Shown here in pieces: positions 9,976 through 18,773 of a DNA stretch of 64,000 nt (positions within the stretch are counted from its first letter, which is position 1; every line of letters begins with the position of its first letter). The stretch comes from Psychrobacter sp. APC 3426 (GTDB lineage Bacteria; Pseudomonadota; Gammaproteobacteria; Pseudomonadales; Moraxellaceae): contig NZ_JASDCF010000005.1 in assembly GCF_030408035.1 (NCBI RefSeq), positions 1 through 64,000 on the forward strand, in the 5' to 3' direction. The notes under the pieces are model-generated. The model saw only the letters and a list, made by a program, of their open reading frames with translations, searched no databases and was not told the origin of the DNA. Position numbers and translations under genes: made by a program.

Positions 9976-10009
9976 AAAAAAATAGCCACTATAAATAGTG
10001 GCTATTTTT
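9976..10009. terminator. Bidirectional rho-independent terminator
   Basis: AAAAATAGCCACTAT pairs with ATAGTGGCTATTTTT around a 2-3 base loop. It lies between the 3' ends of lspA (+) and the hemerythrin gene (-) and can serve both. Confidence 0.85.
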
Positions 10010-10046
10010 ACGTTCTGACGTTAACTTCTATCGAAACATGGCGTAC

Positions 10047-10526
10047 CTAGTCGTCTGCATGTGTTTGTTCAAACTCAGCATGCTCAACTTGGTACAAAGC
10101 ACCCAAACGCTGCTGTAAGTCTGTATCTAAGATTTTTCTCGCTTGTTTGAAAAAGTCGTTTTCTTCTTCTTTTAAATGATGACGGACTTTATGAATCAAA
10201 TCTGCACAGGTTTTATCCCACTTCTCTTGTCCGATACGACCATCATCTAAAGTCTCCATCATCTCATCCATCTCATGGTGCTCAGTGATGGCGTGACGAG
10301 ACAAATCTAGACCTTCATCATGCTGCATCACTGGCACGTATAAATGACGCTCTTCAGCCGCTGCATGTGCCTGCAACTCTAGCTTCAAATCTTCATAGAG
10401 AGCCTTACGCTGTGTTTCATCTTTTGTACTTTCAAGCTTGTCGCATAACGCGCGTTGTATTTCATGTTTCTCAATTAGTGCATCAAAAATATCTTTTTTT
10501 AAATCAACATCAGTGTCGTTACTCAT
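10047..10526 (-). CDS. Hemerythrin HHE-domain protein
   Basis: 159 residues. A four-helix bundle of the hemerythrin HHE type. Candidate di-iron ligands are seen in the order H (EKHEIQ), H..E (QAHAAAEERHLYVP), H (ITEHHEMDEMM) and H..E (VRHHLKEEENDFF). Such cytoplasmic proteins bind oxygen or nitric oxide or buffer iron; the specific role here is unknown. GAGGAAAAGTT precedes the ATG, a strong ribosome-binding site. It is a single gene inserted, together with the next minus-strand gene, between lspA and fkpB, which are adjacent in E. coli. Confidence 0.88.
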   Translation of the reverse strand: MSNDTDVDLKKDIFDALIEKHEIQRALCDKLESTKDETQRKALYEDLKLELQAHAAAEERHLYVPVMQHDEGLDLSRHAITEHHEMDEMMETLDDGRIGQEKWDKTCADLIHKVRHHLKEEENDFFKQARKILDTDLQQRLGALYQVEHAEFEQTHADD

Positions 10527-10750
10527 AACTTTTCCTCTTTTACATTATTTATTTATCCATTATTTACATAGTTTTATTAAATACCTGAATATAATAACAA
10601 GATTGAAAGCCCCTTTTGTCATCTATCCGTTAGCGATAGACTGTGGTTTGGTTAACGTTAACTGAAAAACAGGACATTTATATCCAAAACATTCAAATTC
10701 AAACCACACTACAGGTTTAACAGCTTCGTGAGGTTACCCTAAAAGCCGGC

Positions 10751-11410
10751 CTATAATAGCGCTTCCAAAAACCTCAGTTGCCCACCAGATAACACAAACA
10801 ACAACCCCGCCATATTAATCACCACAGTCAAATAATAAGCCATGCGGAACTCAGGCTTTTGTGATTTATGACGTAGGTATGTCTGCGCGACCATCGCACC
10901 CACCCAGCCACCAAGTGCGCTCAGCAGATGCAGAGTCGACTCAGGCGTACGCCAATCATTGTTTTGTGCCGCTGCTTTGTCTTTGGCATAGATGATGTAG
11001 CTTATAAATCCTAACGCCACATACCAACCTACCACTAGCCAGCTGAGCTTATCTGTAACCGCCAATAAGACTAATACAGCATAAAAGCCAACACCTAGGA
11101 ATAAACGCTTCTTTTGTCCTGCCTCAAAGTCCGCTTGCGTACTACGTTTGCGATTACGCTGCCGAATTTGCTGATTCTTCTCTGCCATCTTTTTTTGTAC
11201 AAATCTCAGCTCTTGTACTTCTCGGGCTTGCAATCGTCCTTGATTGTCTTGACCAGTCGCAAAGACCACTTGCTCACCAACCTCAGGGCGACGCTGGGCT
11301 TTGAATTCACTGACATGGAAAAACACCGACTCGCCCGCCTCAGTTTCAATAAAACCAAAACCTTTGTCATCCTGCCATTTTTTTACTCGACCTTGTTGTC
11401 TGCTTGTCAT
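10751..11410 (-). CDS. Cold-shock domain / DUF1294 membrane protein
   Basis: 219 residues. Residues about 5-70 are a cold-shock OB fold, with RNP1-like KGFGFIE and RNP2-like VFFHVSEF. A basic linker (about 75-100, QRNRKRSTQ) leads to three or four transmembrane segments of the DUF1294 type, including the ALGGWVGAMVAQTYLRHKSQKPEFR motif region. The combination suggests a nucleic-acid binding domain held at the inner membrane. This CSD-DUF1294 fusion is known in proteobacteria, but its function is not. The ribosome-binding site is weak. Confidence 0.88.
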   Translation of the reverse strand: MTSRQQGRVKKWQDDKGFGFIETEAGESVFFHVSEFKAQRRPEVGEQVVFATGQDNQGRLQAREVQELRFVQKKMAEKNQQIRQRNRKRSTQADFEAGQKKRLFLGVGFYAVLVLLAVTDKLSWLVVGWYVALGFISYIIYAKDKAAAQNNDWRTPESTLHLLSALGGWVGAMVAQTYLRHKSQKPEFRMAYYLTVVINMAGLLFVLSGGQLRFLEALL

Positions 11411-11562
11411 TATTCTAGTGACCCATTGATAGATATGGCAGATATCTTACACTATTTGCGTTACACTATTTACGCTTACAGACCATCTCAGATGGCTTAT
11501 CATTTCTTACAACCCTTATCTTTTATACCTCTATTTAATCCACTAGAAAATGGCTGTTACCC

Positions 11563-12072
11563 ATGACCCAATCTAATGATTCATCCCAGTTTATCAATCC
11601 CAATGAAGACACTCGCATCGCTTATGGCAGCCTTGTGAAGTTGCACTTTGAAGTGTCGCTAGAAAACGGCACCATCATTGACTCGACTTTCAATCGTGAT
11701 GCACCTGTATCATTGACCATTGGTGATGAAAGCTTGTTACCAGGCTTTGAACAAGTACTCATGAATCTGCGTGCCGGTGACACACGTACCGCGCATCTCG
11801 AGCCAGAGCAAGCCTTTGGTGATTGGAATCCTGATAATATTCAACACTTTAGCCATCCTCAATTTGCCCTTGTCGCCGACAATCCAGAAATCGGCATGAT
11901 GATTGAGTTCGAAGACAAAGGCAAAAACACCTTACCTGGTACGATTAGCGCCATCAGCGATGACGAAATCGAAGTGGACTTTAATCACCCACTTGCCGGT
12001 CAGTCAGTATTGTTTAAAGTCAAAATCTTTAAAGTAACGCCGCCTGGCGTCACTGGTATACAAATCATGTAA
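11563..12072 (+). CDS. fkpB: FKBP-type peptidyl-prolyl cis-trans isomerase (SlpA/FkpB type)
   Basis: 169 residues. The FKBP fold is seen from LVKLHFEVSLENGTIIDST through SLLPGFEQVLMNLRAGD, with the IF-like insertion (FGDWNPDNIQHF) that marks the SlyD/SlpA group. There is no His-rich metal-binding tail, so SlpA/FkpB rather than SlyD. It catalyses prolyl isomerisation and chaperones folding in the cytoplasm. In E. coli fkpB follows lspA directly; here two opposite-strand genes intervene. The downstream tas-like pseudogene begins 45 bp later on the same strand. Confidence 0.9.
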   Translation: MTQSNDSSQFINPNEDTRIAYGSLVKLHFEVSLENGTIIDSTFNRDAPVSLTIGDESLLPGFEQVLMNLRAGDTRTAHLEPEQAFGDWNPDNIQHFSHPQFALVADNPEIGMMIEFEDKGKNTLPGTISAISDDEIEVDFNHPLAGQSVLFKVKIFKVTPPGVTGIQIM

Positions 12073-12117
12073 TCTAAAAAAGGTTGACCACAAGATAACA
12101 TCAACAAGGAGACTCGC

Positions 12118-13157
12118 ATGCAATATACAACGTTGCCGCAACTTGATGAACAGGTTTCTAAAATTTGCCTAGGTACCATGACTTGGGCACAGCAAAACAC
12201 AGAGCAGCAAGCCCATGCGCAGATGGATTTGGCGCTTAGCGAAGGCGTGAACTTTTGGGATACGGCAGAGATGTATCCCTCGCCACCAGATAAAGACAAG
12301 CAAGGCGATACCGAGCGCTACATTGGCACCTGGTTTAATAAAACCAAGCAGCGTGACAAGGTCATACTGGCCAGTAAAATGTCACCAATGAGCTTTTTAC
12401 GTGATGGACAAACCCGTTATAACGCTGAGCAAATCATCAGCGCGATTGACGGCAATCTTGAGCGTTTGCAAACGGATTATATCGATATCTATCAGCTACA
12501 TTGGCCAGAACGTCAAGCGAACTTCTTCGGTCAACGTGGCTATAATACTGATATGGCAGCGCAATCTTTAGATGAACTAACGCCATTTTTGGAGACCATC
12601 CAAGCATTAAATGATGAGATTAAAAAAGGTCGCATTCGTGCTTATGGGCTGTCGAACGATACCGCTTGGGGGCTGATGTGCTACTTGTGGGAAGCGGATA
12701 AAAACGGCTGATAGCACCGATTACGGTACAGAATCCTTATAGCCTACTTAACCGATTATACGAAGTTGGGATGGCAGAGATTGCCCATCGCGAAAACGTT
12801 GGCTTACTGGCGTATTCACCGCTTGGATTTGGCGTATTGTCAGGGAAGTATCTGGATGGCAAACGCCCTGCTGGTGCGCGTCTGACCATGTATGGTCGTT
12901 TTGGTCGTTATGTTAATGAACAAGCGAAATCAGCCACCGCACAATATGCTGAGATAGCGGCTGATGCTGGGTTGGATATGGCACAAATGGCGTTAGCCTT
13001 TGTCAACTCGCGTCATTTTGTCACCAGCAATATCATTGGTGCGACAACGTTAGAGCAGTTAAAGTCCAACATTGACAGCATTGATTTAACGTTGGCGAGC
13101 GATGTATTGGATGCCATTGAAGCGGTACACACGCGCCAACCTAATCCGTCACCTTAG
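12118..13157 (+). pseudogene. tas: Tas-like NADP(H)-dependent aldo/keto reductase, frameshifted
   Basis: Two reading frames cover one aldo/keto reductase. The first (12118-12711) carries the N-terminal two-thirds: ICLGTMTWAQ, the catalytic Tyr region NFWDTAEMYPSP, and LGLSND-like YGLSNDTAWG. The second resumes with TVQNPYSLLNRLYEVG, read in the shifted frame from about 12715, and runs to 13157 through LLAYSPLGFGVLSGKYL and NIIGATTLEQL. Adding one C at GGC|TG near 12708 (giving GGCCTG) restores a continuous protein of 346 residues, the length of E. coli Tas. AAGGAGACTCGC before the ATG is a strong ribosome-binding site. Either a recent single-base deletion inactivated the gene or this is a sequencing error; all other features are intact. 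Confidence 0.85.
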
Positions 13158-13211
13158 TACGTAAATCATAATAGGTAACTGACAACCTGCAGCTCACAAT
13201 GTGTAGCTCAT

Positions 13212-13258
13212 AAAAAAGGCGCAAATCGCAGTGATAATACTAGCGACTTGCGCCTTTT
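13212..13258. terminator. Bidirectional rho-independent terminator
   Basis: AAAAAAGGCGCAAATCGC pairs with GCGACTTGCGCCTTTTCTTT, with one mismatch in the stem. It lies between the convergent tas-like and plsC-family genes. Confidence 0.85.
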
Positions 13259-13286
13259 CTTTGCTTGGCGTTGGTCGTGCAAATGA

Positions 13287-14087
13287 TTATTTGCTAGGTG
13301 GTACACTCAGTACTCGTGAATGTAAATCCGCCAAACCCTCTTGCATTTTTCTTTGTAATAAATCAGTGAGCTCACTTTTACCATAGCCTTTTGGATCTAT
13401 CGGTTCCAATGGCAACACATAAGCCGTCACGTCTTTACTATCTAGCACTTTTTTGAGGCTCTCTTTCATCGTCAGCTTGCCATAATATGGTAGTGCTTCG
13501 CTTAATGTGCCATCTTTATCGACATAAGCGATTAGGATAGGTCGCACAGGCACATCTGCTTCTATCGCTGCCTGCAGCAAAGTGCCGTGGATACGCTTGA
13601 TTTTTTTGCCATCAGTGGTGGTTGCTTCTGGAAAGAACATCACCGAAAACCCTTTGGTCAAAAAATCAGCAATCTGCGCTGATACTGAGCCTGCATCACC
13701 GGAGCCACGTTCGATGAACAGCGTTCCTGCGGCATGAGCCAACTTACCAAACACGGGCCATTCGCCAATTTCAGCCTTGGATAAGAAAAACGCTGGACTG
13801 ACAGTACCTACCACAGGAATATCCATCCACGACACATGGTTGGACACCCACAGACCATGATGCTGCTGGACTGGCTCGACTTCGATAACTTTTACACCAA
13901 AAGAGCCTGCCATCTTGCGACAGAATGCTTGGATATAGCGTGGCAGTTTTTCGCGTGGAGGTTGCTTAAATGCCCCGATACGCTGTGCGGCACGCAGTCC
14001 ACCAACCATCGTCGTGGTCATACCGGCGATTTGTTTGCCGCGACCCAATTGTTGTCTGAGTGAAAAGCTTGATTTAGCTTGGCTCAT
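13287..14087 (-). CDS. Lysophospholipid / 1-acylglycerol-3-phosphate acyltransferase (PlsC family)
   Basis: 266 residues from the chosen start. The acyltransferase motifs are present: block I NHVSWMD (H-x4-D) and block III FFPEATTTDG. It transfers an acyl chain to a lysophospholipid, typically making phosphatidic acid at the inner face of the inner membrane. The start at 14087 (MSQAKSSFSLRQQ) is preferred over a longer frame to 14180, because GAGGGCGAAG stands directly before it and the extra upstream residues are not family-like. The gene stands alone. Whether it is the main PlsC or an accessory paralogue (OlsA/lipid A type) cannot be told here. Confidence 0.87.
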   Translation of the reverse strand: MSQAKSSFSLRQQLGRGKQIAGMTTTMVGGLRAAQRIGAFKQPPREKLPRYIQAFCRKMAGSFGVKVIEVEPVQQHHGLWVSNHVSWMDIPVVGTVSPAFFLSKAEIGEWPVFGKLAHAAGTLFIERGSGDAGSVSAQIADFLTKGFSVMFFPEATTTDGKKIKRIHGTLLQAAIEADVPVRPILIAYVDKDGTLSEALPYYGKLTMKESLKKVLDSKDVTAYVLPLEPIDPKGYGKSELTDLLQRKMQEGLADLHSRVLSVPPSK

Positions 14088-14406
14088 CTTCGCCCTCATG
14101 ATTAAATAACTGCAATTTGAATAGTCAAAAAAACGAGCTAAGTATAACAAAGTTATGATGCTCAGTGATAGCCTGTTCACTCAGTCAGTGGATACTTCTA
14201 TACAAACGCGTAATAAAGCCGTGGATAAACTCAAGTGATATAAAACTATAAGCGCTTTCGCTGTAACATAAATCTATCGCTAATTGTATGAATACGCTTT
14301 AATATCAAGTGATAAGACCGCATATAGATGGTCATATGAACGCTATATCGAAATTTAGCAGACAGATAATAGCGATATATTTACTTTATTAAATAGGTGA
14401 TACTCT
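14088..14406. other. Intergenic region, 319 bp, between divergent plsC-family gene and hflX
   Basis: AT-rich spacer with both promoters presumably inside. No hfq gene, which often precedes hflX, and no repeat or hairpin of note were seen. Confidence 0.45.
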
Positions 14407-15870
14407 TTGGATTATTTTGAAAGACATGAAGGTGGCGAGCGCGCCATTATTGTACATTTAGACATTCGCCAAATTCAGGATCCTGATGATCTAAACGAAT
14501 TTGAGCTCTTGGCCGATTCAGCTGGAGCAGATCGTTTGGCACTGGTGACAGGCTCACGTTTAAAGCCTGATGCCAAGTTCTTTGTTGGTAGTGGCAAAGC
14601 AGAAGAAATTGCAGAACTGGTACGTGAGCATGACGCTGACATCGTACTTTTTAATCACAGCTTGTCACCATCACAAGAACGTAATATCGAGTCGGTGGTG
14701 AAATGCCGTGTGCTTGACCGTACTGGTTTGATTTTAGATATTTTTGCTCAGCGCGCCCGTACTTATGAAGGTAAGCTGCAGGTAGAGCTGGCACAGCTGA
14801 ACCATTTGTCAACGCGCTTGGTACGTGGTTGGACGCATTTGGAACGTCAAAAAGGCGGTATTGGTCTGCGTGGACCTGGTGAAACCCAGCTTGAGACGGA
14901 TCGTCGTTTACTACAAACCCGAGTCAATCAGCTAAAAAACAAACTCGAAAAAGTACGTCAGACTCGTGCGCAAGGCCGTGCCCGCAGACAGAAATCCGAC
15001 GTACCGACTATTTCACTGGTCGGTTATACCAACGCCGGTAAATCCACCTTGTTCAATCGCTTGGTCGATGAAAATATCTATGCCGCTGATAAGCTCTTTG
15101 CCACCCTAGACCCCACCCTACGCCGTTTAGACTGGCAGGGTGTTGGTCGAGTGGTCTTAGTCGATACGGTCGGTTTTGTTCGTCATCTGCCGCATGAGCT
15201 GGTTGAGTCTTTTCATGCAACGTTAGAAGAAACGCTAGAGGCAGACTTGTTATTGCACGTCATCGATTCCTCGAGCGAGGACATGCACGAGCAAATCCAA
15301 GCGGTCAAAGATGTACTGGCCGAAATCGACAACGATGTGCCAGTGCTCAATGTTTATAACAAGATTGATTTGACTGATGAGCCTGCGCATATTGGTTATG
15401 CAAGCGAAGGACAACCGAATCGGGTCTATGTGTCTTCTCGACAAAACCTAGGTATGGAAGAGCTATCGCTTGCGGTACAGCAGCTATTAACAGGTACCTT
15501 GACGACCTTTGATGTGACGCTTCCTTATGATGCGGGTCACTTTAAAAACACGCTATATGAGCTAGGCGTCATCTTAGAAGAAAGCTACGATGATACAGGT
15601 CATGAGTGCTTAGCCATCCGCTTACCAAGTGACCGACTCAGACAGCTGCTTGGGCAAGCAGATTTAGACCCACTCGATGTATTGCCATTGGCGCAAGCGA
15701 CACTGCTGATGCCGATACTTGAAGAGTTTGAGCAGCCTGATGAAGTGGCCGAGCCGTCGATGACTGAAGCAGAAGAAAAAGCTTTCGATGAATTTGATGC
15801 GCTAAATTCTGCCACAACGGGTCTAGAAGACTCAGCAGTAGAAACACCAAACTCTGATTCTCATCGCTAA
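14407..15870 (+). CDS. hflX: Ribosome-splitting GTPase HflX
   Basis: 487 residues. The HflX N-domain (DSAGADRLALVTGSRLKPDAKFFVGSGKAEEIAEL) is followed by a coiled-coil linker (about 165-200) and a G domain. The G domain has G1 GYTNAGKSTLFN, G3 DTVGF and G4 NKID. HflX splits stalled or heat-damaged ribosomes. The start is TTG at 14407 (protein MDYFERHEGGERAI), the conserved Moraxellaceae start, with AGGTGAT a few bases upstream. The C-terminus has an acidic E/D/A-rich tail of about 45 residues. hfq is not upstream, unlike in E. coli. Confidence 0.95.
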   Translation: MDYFERHEGGERAIIVHLDIRQIQDPDDLNEFELLADSAGADRLALVTGSRLKPDAKFFVGSGKAEEIAELVREHDADIVLFNHSLSPSQERNIESVVKCRVLDRTGLILDIFAQRARTYEGKLQVELAQLNHLSTRLVRGWTHLERQKGGIGLRGPGETQLETDRRLLQTRVNQLKNKLEKVRQTRAQGRARRQKSDVPTISLVGYTNAGKSTLFNRLVDENIYAADKLFATLDPTLRRLDWQGVGRVVLVDTVGFVRHLPHELVESFHATLEETLEADLLLHVIDSSSEDMHEQIQAVKDVLAEIDNDVPVLNVYNKIDLTDEPAHIGYASEGQPNRVYVSSRQNLGMEELSLAVQQLLTGTLTTFDVTLPYDAGHFKNTLYELGVILEESYDDTGHECLAIRLPSDRLRQLLGQADLDPLDVLPLAQATLLMPILEEFEQPDEVAEPSMTEAEEKAFDEFDALNSATTGLEDSAVETPNSDSHR

Positions 15871-16202
15871 GAACTGGCTAATTGACACTATTGATTGCTT
15901 AATGCTTTCACGCTTATATACAGTTAGGTTTATTATATCGTCAGGTTTAGATAGCAAGTTTCTGAAAACTACCCGTTAAATAATGAATGGACGATATCAA
16001 TTGATATCGTCCATTTTTTTGGGAAATGCTCATGCATTTAACATAGGCTTTCTTAGTTGAGTGACTCTCTATATAATCACCTATTGTCCACCCTATAAAT
16101 ATAGACGTGTTGCATATGTATATCTAAGTATGGGTATTTATACCAATGCCTATTTTGCATTTTATGATTATCCCACCTATTTCGAATCGGCCAGAGCTGC
16201 TT
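15871..16202. other. Intergenic region, 332 bp, with the hflX terminator
   Basis: Holds the palindromic terminator at 15985-16020. The rest (16021-16202) is the leader of the LrgA-like gene. Reading frames here lack family resemblance or good ribosome-binding sites. Confidence 0.45.
15985..16020 (+). terminator. Rho-independent terminator after hflX
   Basis: A perfect 30-bp palindrome (AATGGACGATATCAA and its complement, no spacer) is followed by a T run. It is unusually long and perfect for a terminator stem. Confidence 0.85.
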
Positions 16203-16646
16203 ATGAAGTCTACTCACTCCTCCAACATGCCGCTATGGCAGGCGTTAATTCTGACGTTAGCAATGGTCATTTTTGTCCGTGAATCAGCTGTCATCATCTG
16301 TCAGTGGGCAGGTATCGAAAAAGCTGCCAATATCGTTGGGCTGGTGGCTATGTTTGTTATTTTGATGACGTGGCGACTACTAAAAGGGCTGCCTAACTGG
16401 CTGACCCAAGCCAGCAACACCCTGTTGGTCGATAGTGGCTTTGCTTTTTTGCCAGTATCGGCTGGTGCAGGCTTATTGCTGTTTGCCTTAGGCGATGAGC
16501 TGTGGGGCGTGATGCTAACGATGATTATCAGCACCCTGATACCGCTTTGGGGTCTAGCGATACTTTCCAACCGTTGGCTCAATCAAGATACTGATATACA
16601 AAACGATGCTAGTAACAAACGCCATGAGCAAAAGGGACAGCTCTAA
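16203..16646 (+). CDS. CidA/LrgA family membrane protein
   Basis: 147 residues from the chosen ATG. Four hydrophobic segments (about 10-28, 40-58, 72-96 and 100-125) fit the holin-like CidA/LrgA (YohJ) family. The paired LrgB-type gene follows 22 bp later. In Staphylococcus the pair modulates murein hydrolase export; in Gram-negatives it has been linked to solute transport. Neither role can be read from the sequence. Start choice is uncertain: the frame is open back to an ATG at 16146, but neither has a good ribosome-binding site. 16203 (MKSTHSSN) gives a family-like length. Confidence 0.75.
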   Translation: MKSTHSSNMPLWQALILTLAMVIFVRESAVIICQWAGIEKAANIVGLVAMFVILMTWRLLKGLPNWLTQASNTLLVDSGFAFLPVSAGAGLLLFALGDELWGVMLTMIISTLIPLWGLAILSNRWLNQDTDIQNDASNKRHEQKGQL

Positions 16647-16668
16647 GCTGTGTGGATGAGGATATATT

Positions 16669-17358
16669 ATGACTTTTGATAGCGTCTTCATGGCGACCCT
16701 TGCAGCGATATTGTTGACTTTAGCCGCTCACGTCATTGCCCGCATACTGGCACGCAAGCTGTCTTGGTTGCCAATGGTGATTACGGCACTGGTATTGGTG
16801 CTTTTGTTTCTATTCATTCTACAATGGGATTACAACCATTATTACAGTGTTGCTAAACCTGTATTCGACCATCTCTTAGGATACGTCACTGTCCTGTTGG
16901 CTGTGCCGCTAGCCGCCATGAACTTCAAAGGGCTGCCAGTCAAAAAACTCACCCTAATCGTCGCTATTGCGAGTGTCGTTGGTGCGTTACTACCGATGTC
17001 ATTGGCATACCTGTTTTCACTGAGTCACGACACCATACTGGCTTTTGCCACCCGTTCAGTGACCACGCCCATTGGTCTGAGTGTGGCAGATTTGATTAAA
17101 GCCCCCCTTGCGATGGCAAACCTGATTATCATTGTGTCTGGTCTAATTGGTGGTACGTTAGCGCGCTTTTTATTCCGCAGTGTCGATGATGACCGCGCCA
17201 AAGGCTTGGCACTTGGCCTCGCAGCGCATGCTTTTGGCACGGTGGAAGCATGGCAGATTAGTCATACGGCTGGACGTTATGCCGCATTTGGTTTGGCGGT
17301 GAATGGCTTAGTCACTGCCGTTTGGGTACCTATCTTTATCAGCGCCTTCAACATTTAG
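16669..17358 (+). CDS. lrgB: LrgB family membrane protein
   Basis: 229 residues with about seven hydrophobic segments. The family core is clear: ATRSVTTPIGLSVADLI, SGLIGGTLARFLF and GLAAHAFGTVEAWQISHTAGRYAAFGLAVNG. It partners the LrgA-like protein upstream, from which it is separated by 22 bp, so the two are surely co-transcribed. GATGAGGATATATT before the ATG supplies a ribosome-binding site. Confidence 0.9.
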   Translation: MTFDSVFMATLAAILLTLAAHVIARILARKLSWLPMVITALVLVLLFLFILQWDYNHYYSVAKPVFDHLLGYVTVLLAVPLAAMNFKGLPVKKLTLIVAIASVVGALLPMSLAYLFSLSHDTILAFATRSVTTPIGLSVADLIKAPLAMANLIIIVSGLIGGTLARFLFRSVDDDRAKGLALGLAAHAFGTVEAWQISHTAGRYAAFGLAVNGLVTAVWVPIFISAFNI

Positions 17359-17745
17359 CCATTTTCAATGCATGTAGAGAACCATCAATTGAATCGAGAA
17401 TACCCTCTAGCCTGAACATTGATAAAACTATATATTAAGCTTGAAAGTATTGGTTCCACTCTTGCCCTTATAAGCCTTAGAAATATAGCCTATTGATTTA
17501 TTTAAAGTTATTTACAAATTAAAATCCAGTTTTGTGGCTAATTTTGACAATCTCATGCGTCAAAAAGTTATTATATGTTATAGTAAACAACTATTATTTT
17601 TTGTATCTATTGCAAGTGGTTTTTAGTTAGACGTGATTTTTGTTAGCTATGCTTCTTTGTGGAGTCTATCTAACACTGTAAACACGATGACCGCTTAATC
17701 GCGTAAAACAACGCGTCTATAGGCAAAACAATTTGCTATTATTCG
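17359..17745. other. Intergenic region, 387 bp, before the lytic transglycosylase
   Basis: AT-rich, no gene, repeat or hairpin with a T run recognised. It presumably carries the transglycosylase promoter. Confidence 0.45.
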
Positions 17746-18576
17746 ATGAAAAGTGATACCTCTATGATAAACATTACTACCATGATGACTCGCTGTTTGT
17801 CTCCTCTTCTATTAACTGCCATTACTAGCTCACTTGCCTTTTCTGTTACTGCTCACGCAGGCAATATGTATATCTATAAAGACAAAGCTGGGCAGGTATT
17901 ACTGACCAACGTCAGTCCTAGCGGCAACTTTGATAAATTCACAAAAAAAGTCAAAGTTACCTATTATAAAGACTCCAAAATGTATGATGGCAGTAGCGAT
18001 AGCTATGGCAGCAGCCCTGCAAGCAGTAGCGGTAGCCGTAACGCTTATGATAGCTACATTCGTGCCTCTGCTGCTCGTCATGGCGTAGATCCTGCCCTCA
18101 TGAAGGCCATGATGCATACGGAGTCTGCATTCAATCCAAATGCACGCTCGCCTGTCGGTGCTCAAGGTCTTATGCAGCTAATGCCGGCCACTGCCCGACG
18201 TTTTAAGGTTGGTAACCCTTGGAATCCTGCTGACAATATCGAAGGCTCCGCCAAATATATCGCTTGGCTCATGCGCCGTTTCAATAATAACGTTGAACAT
18301 GCTGTCGCAGGCTATAATGCTGGTGAAGGTAACGTCGATAAATATGGTGGTATCCCACCCTTTAAAGAAACGCGTAACTATGTCCAAAGAGTCATGAGTC
18401 GCTATCACAGTCTCTATAAAAATGATGCAGGACTGTCTGGTGCGAGCATGAGTGCTAGTAATCAGACCAATACGGCGACAAGAACCAGTGGCGGCTTACA
18501 AAATGTCAGCTACGGCACCAGCAATAACAGCAACAGCCCTAGCTATGCCAACTCAGCCTATGCAGCATTGCGTTAA
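17746..18576 (+). CDS. Periplasmic lytic transglycosylase (SLT domain) with DUF4124-like N-terminus
   Basis: 276 residues. The signal peptide is at about 14-37, ending TAHA-G. Next is a short DUF4124-like segment (MYIYKDKAGQVLLTNVSP), a Ser/Gly-rich linker and an SLT domain (about 100-215). The SLT domain has the catalytic Glu in MMHTESAFNPNARS, then GAQGLMQLMPATARRF and AVAGYNAGEGNV. It cleaves peptidoglycan to 1,6-anhydro-muropeptides in the periplasm. The tail is low-complexity S/N/T. The start is uncertain: several ATGs (17746, 17764 and near 17785) precede the signal peptide and none has a strong ribosome-binding site. It converges on tsf, sharing the terminator at 18620-18652. Confidence 0.9.
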   Translation: MKSDTSMINITTMMTRCLSPLLLTAITSSLAFSVTAHAGNMYIYKDKAGQVLLTNVSPSGNFDKFTKKVKVTYYKDSKMYDGSSDSYGSSPASSSGSRNAYDSYIRASAARHGVDPALMKAMMHTESAFNPNARSPVGAQGLMQLMPATARRFKVGNPWNPADNIEGSAKYIAWLMRRFNNNVEHAVAGYNAGEGNVDKYGGIPPFKETRNYVQRVMSRYHSLYKNDAGLSGASMSASNQTNTATRTSGGLQNVSYGTSNNSNSPSYANSAYAALR

Positions 18577-18619
18577 TGTAACCACATCCCTGTAGGCAAA
18601 AGACTTAAATTGCAGACAC

Positions 18620-18652
18620 AAAAAAGCCCGTTAATAAATAACGGGCTTTTTT
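18620..18652. terminator. Bidirectional rho-independent terminator
   Basis: AAAAAAGCCCGTTA pairs with TAACGGGCTTTTTT around a short A/T loop. It serves the lytic transglycosylase (+) and the rpsB-tsf operon (-). Confidence 0.88.
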
Positions 18653-18703
18653 GTACTTGGAGATTCTATCTAACCTCTTATAATGTAGGCGATAGAATCA
18701 GAC

Positions 18704-18731
18704 TATGAATGTTGAATTATGAATGTTGAAT
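18704..18731. repeat. 14-bp tandem direct repeat
   Basis: Two perfect copies of TATGAATGTTGAAT (18704-18717 and 18718-18731) lie in the convergent spacer after tsf. Just before them, GATTCTATC (18662-18670) and GATAGAATC (18691-18699) form a 9-bp inverted repeat without a T run. Confidence 0.8.
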
Positions 18732-18773
18732 AAAATCTTACTGTACACTCATAGCCATTACCAATATAAAAAC

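Noticed and set aside
16061-16282. Overlapping 73-codon frame before the LrgA-like gene
   Set aside because: It overlaps the LrgA frame, lacks family features and a ribosome-binding site.
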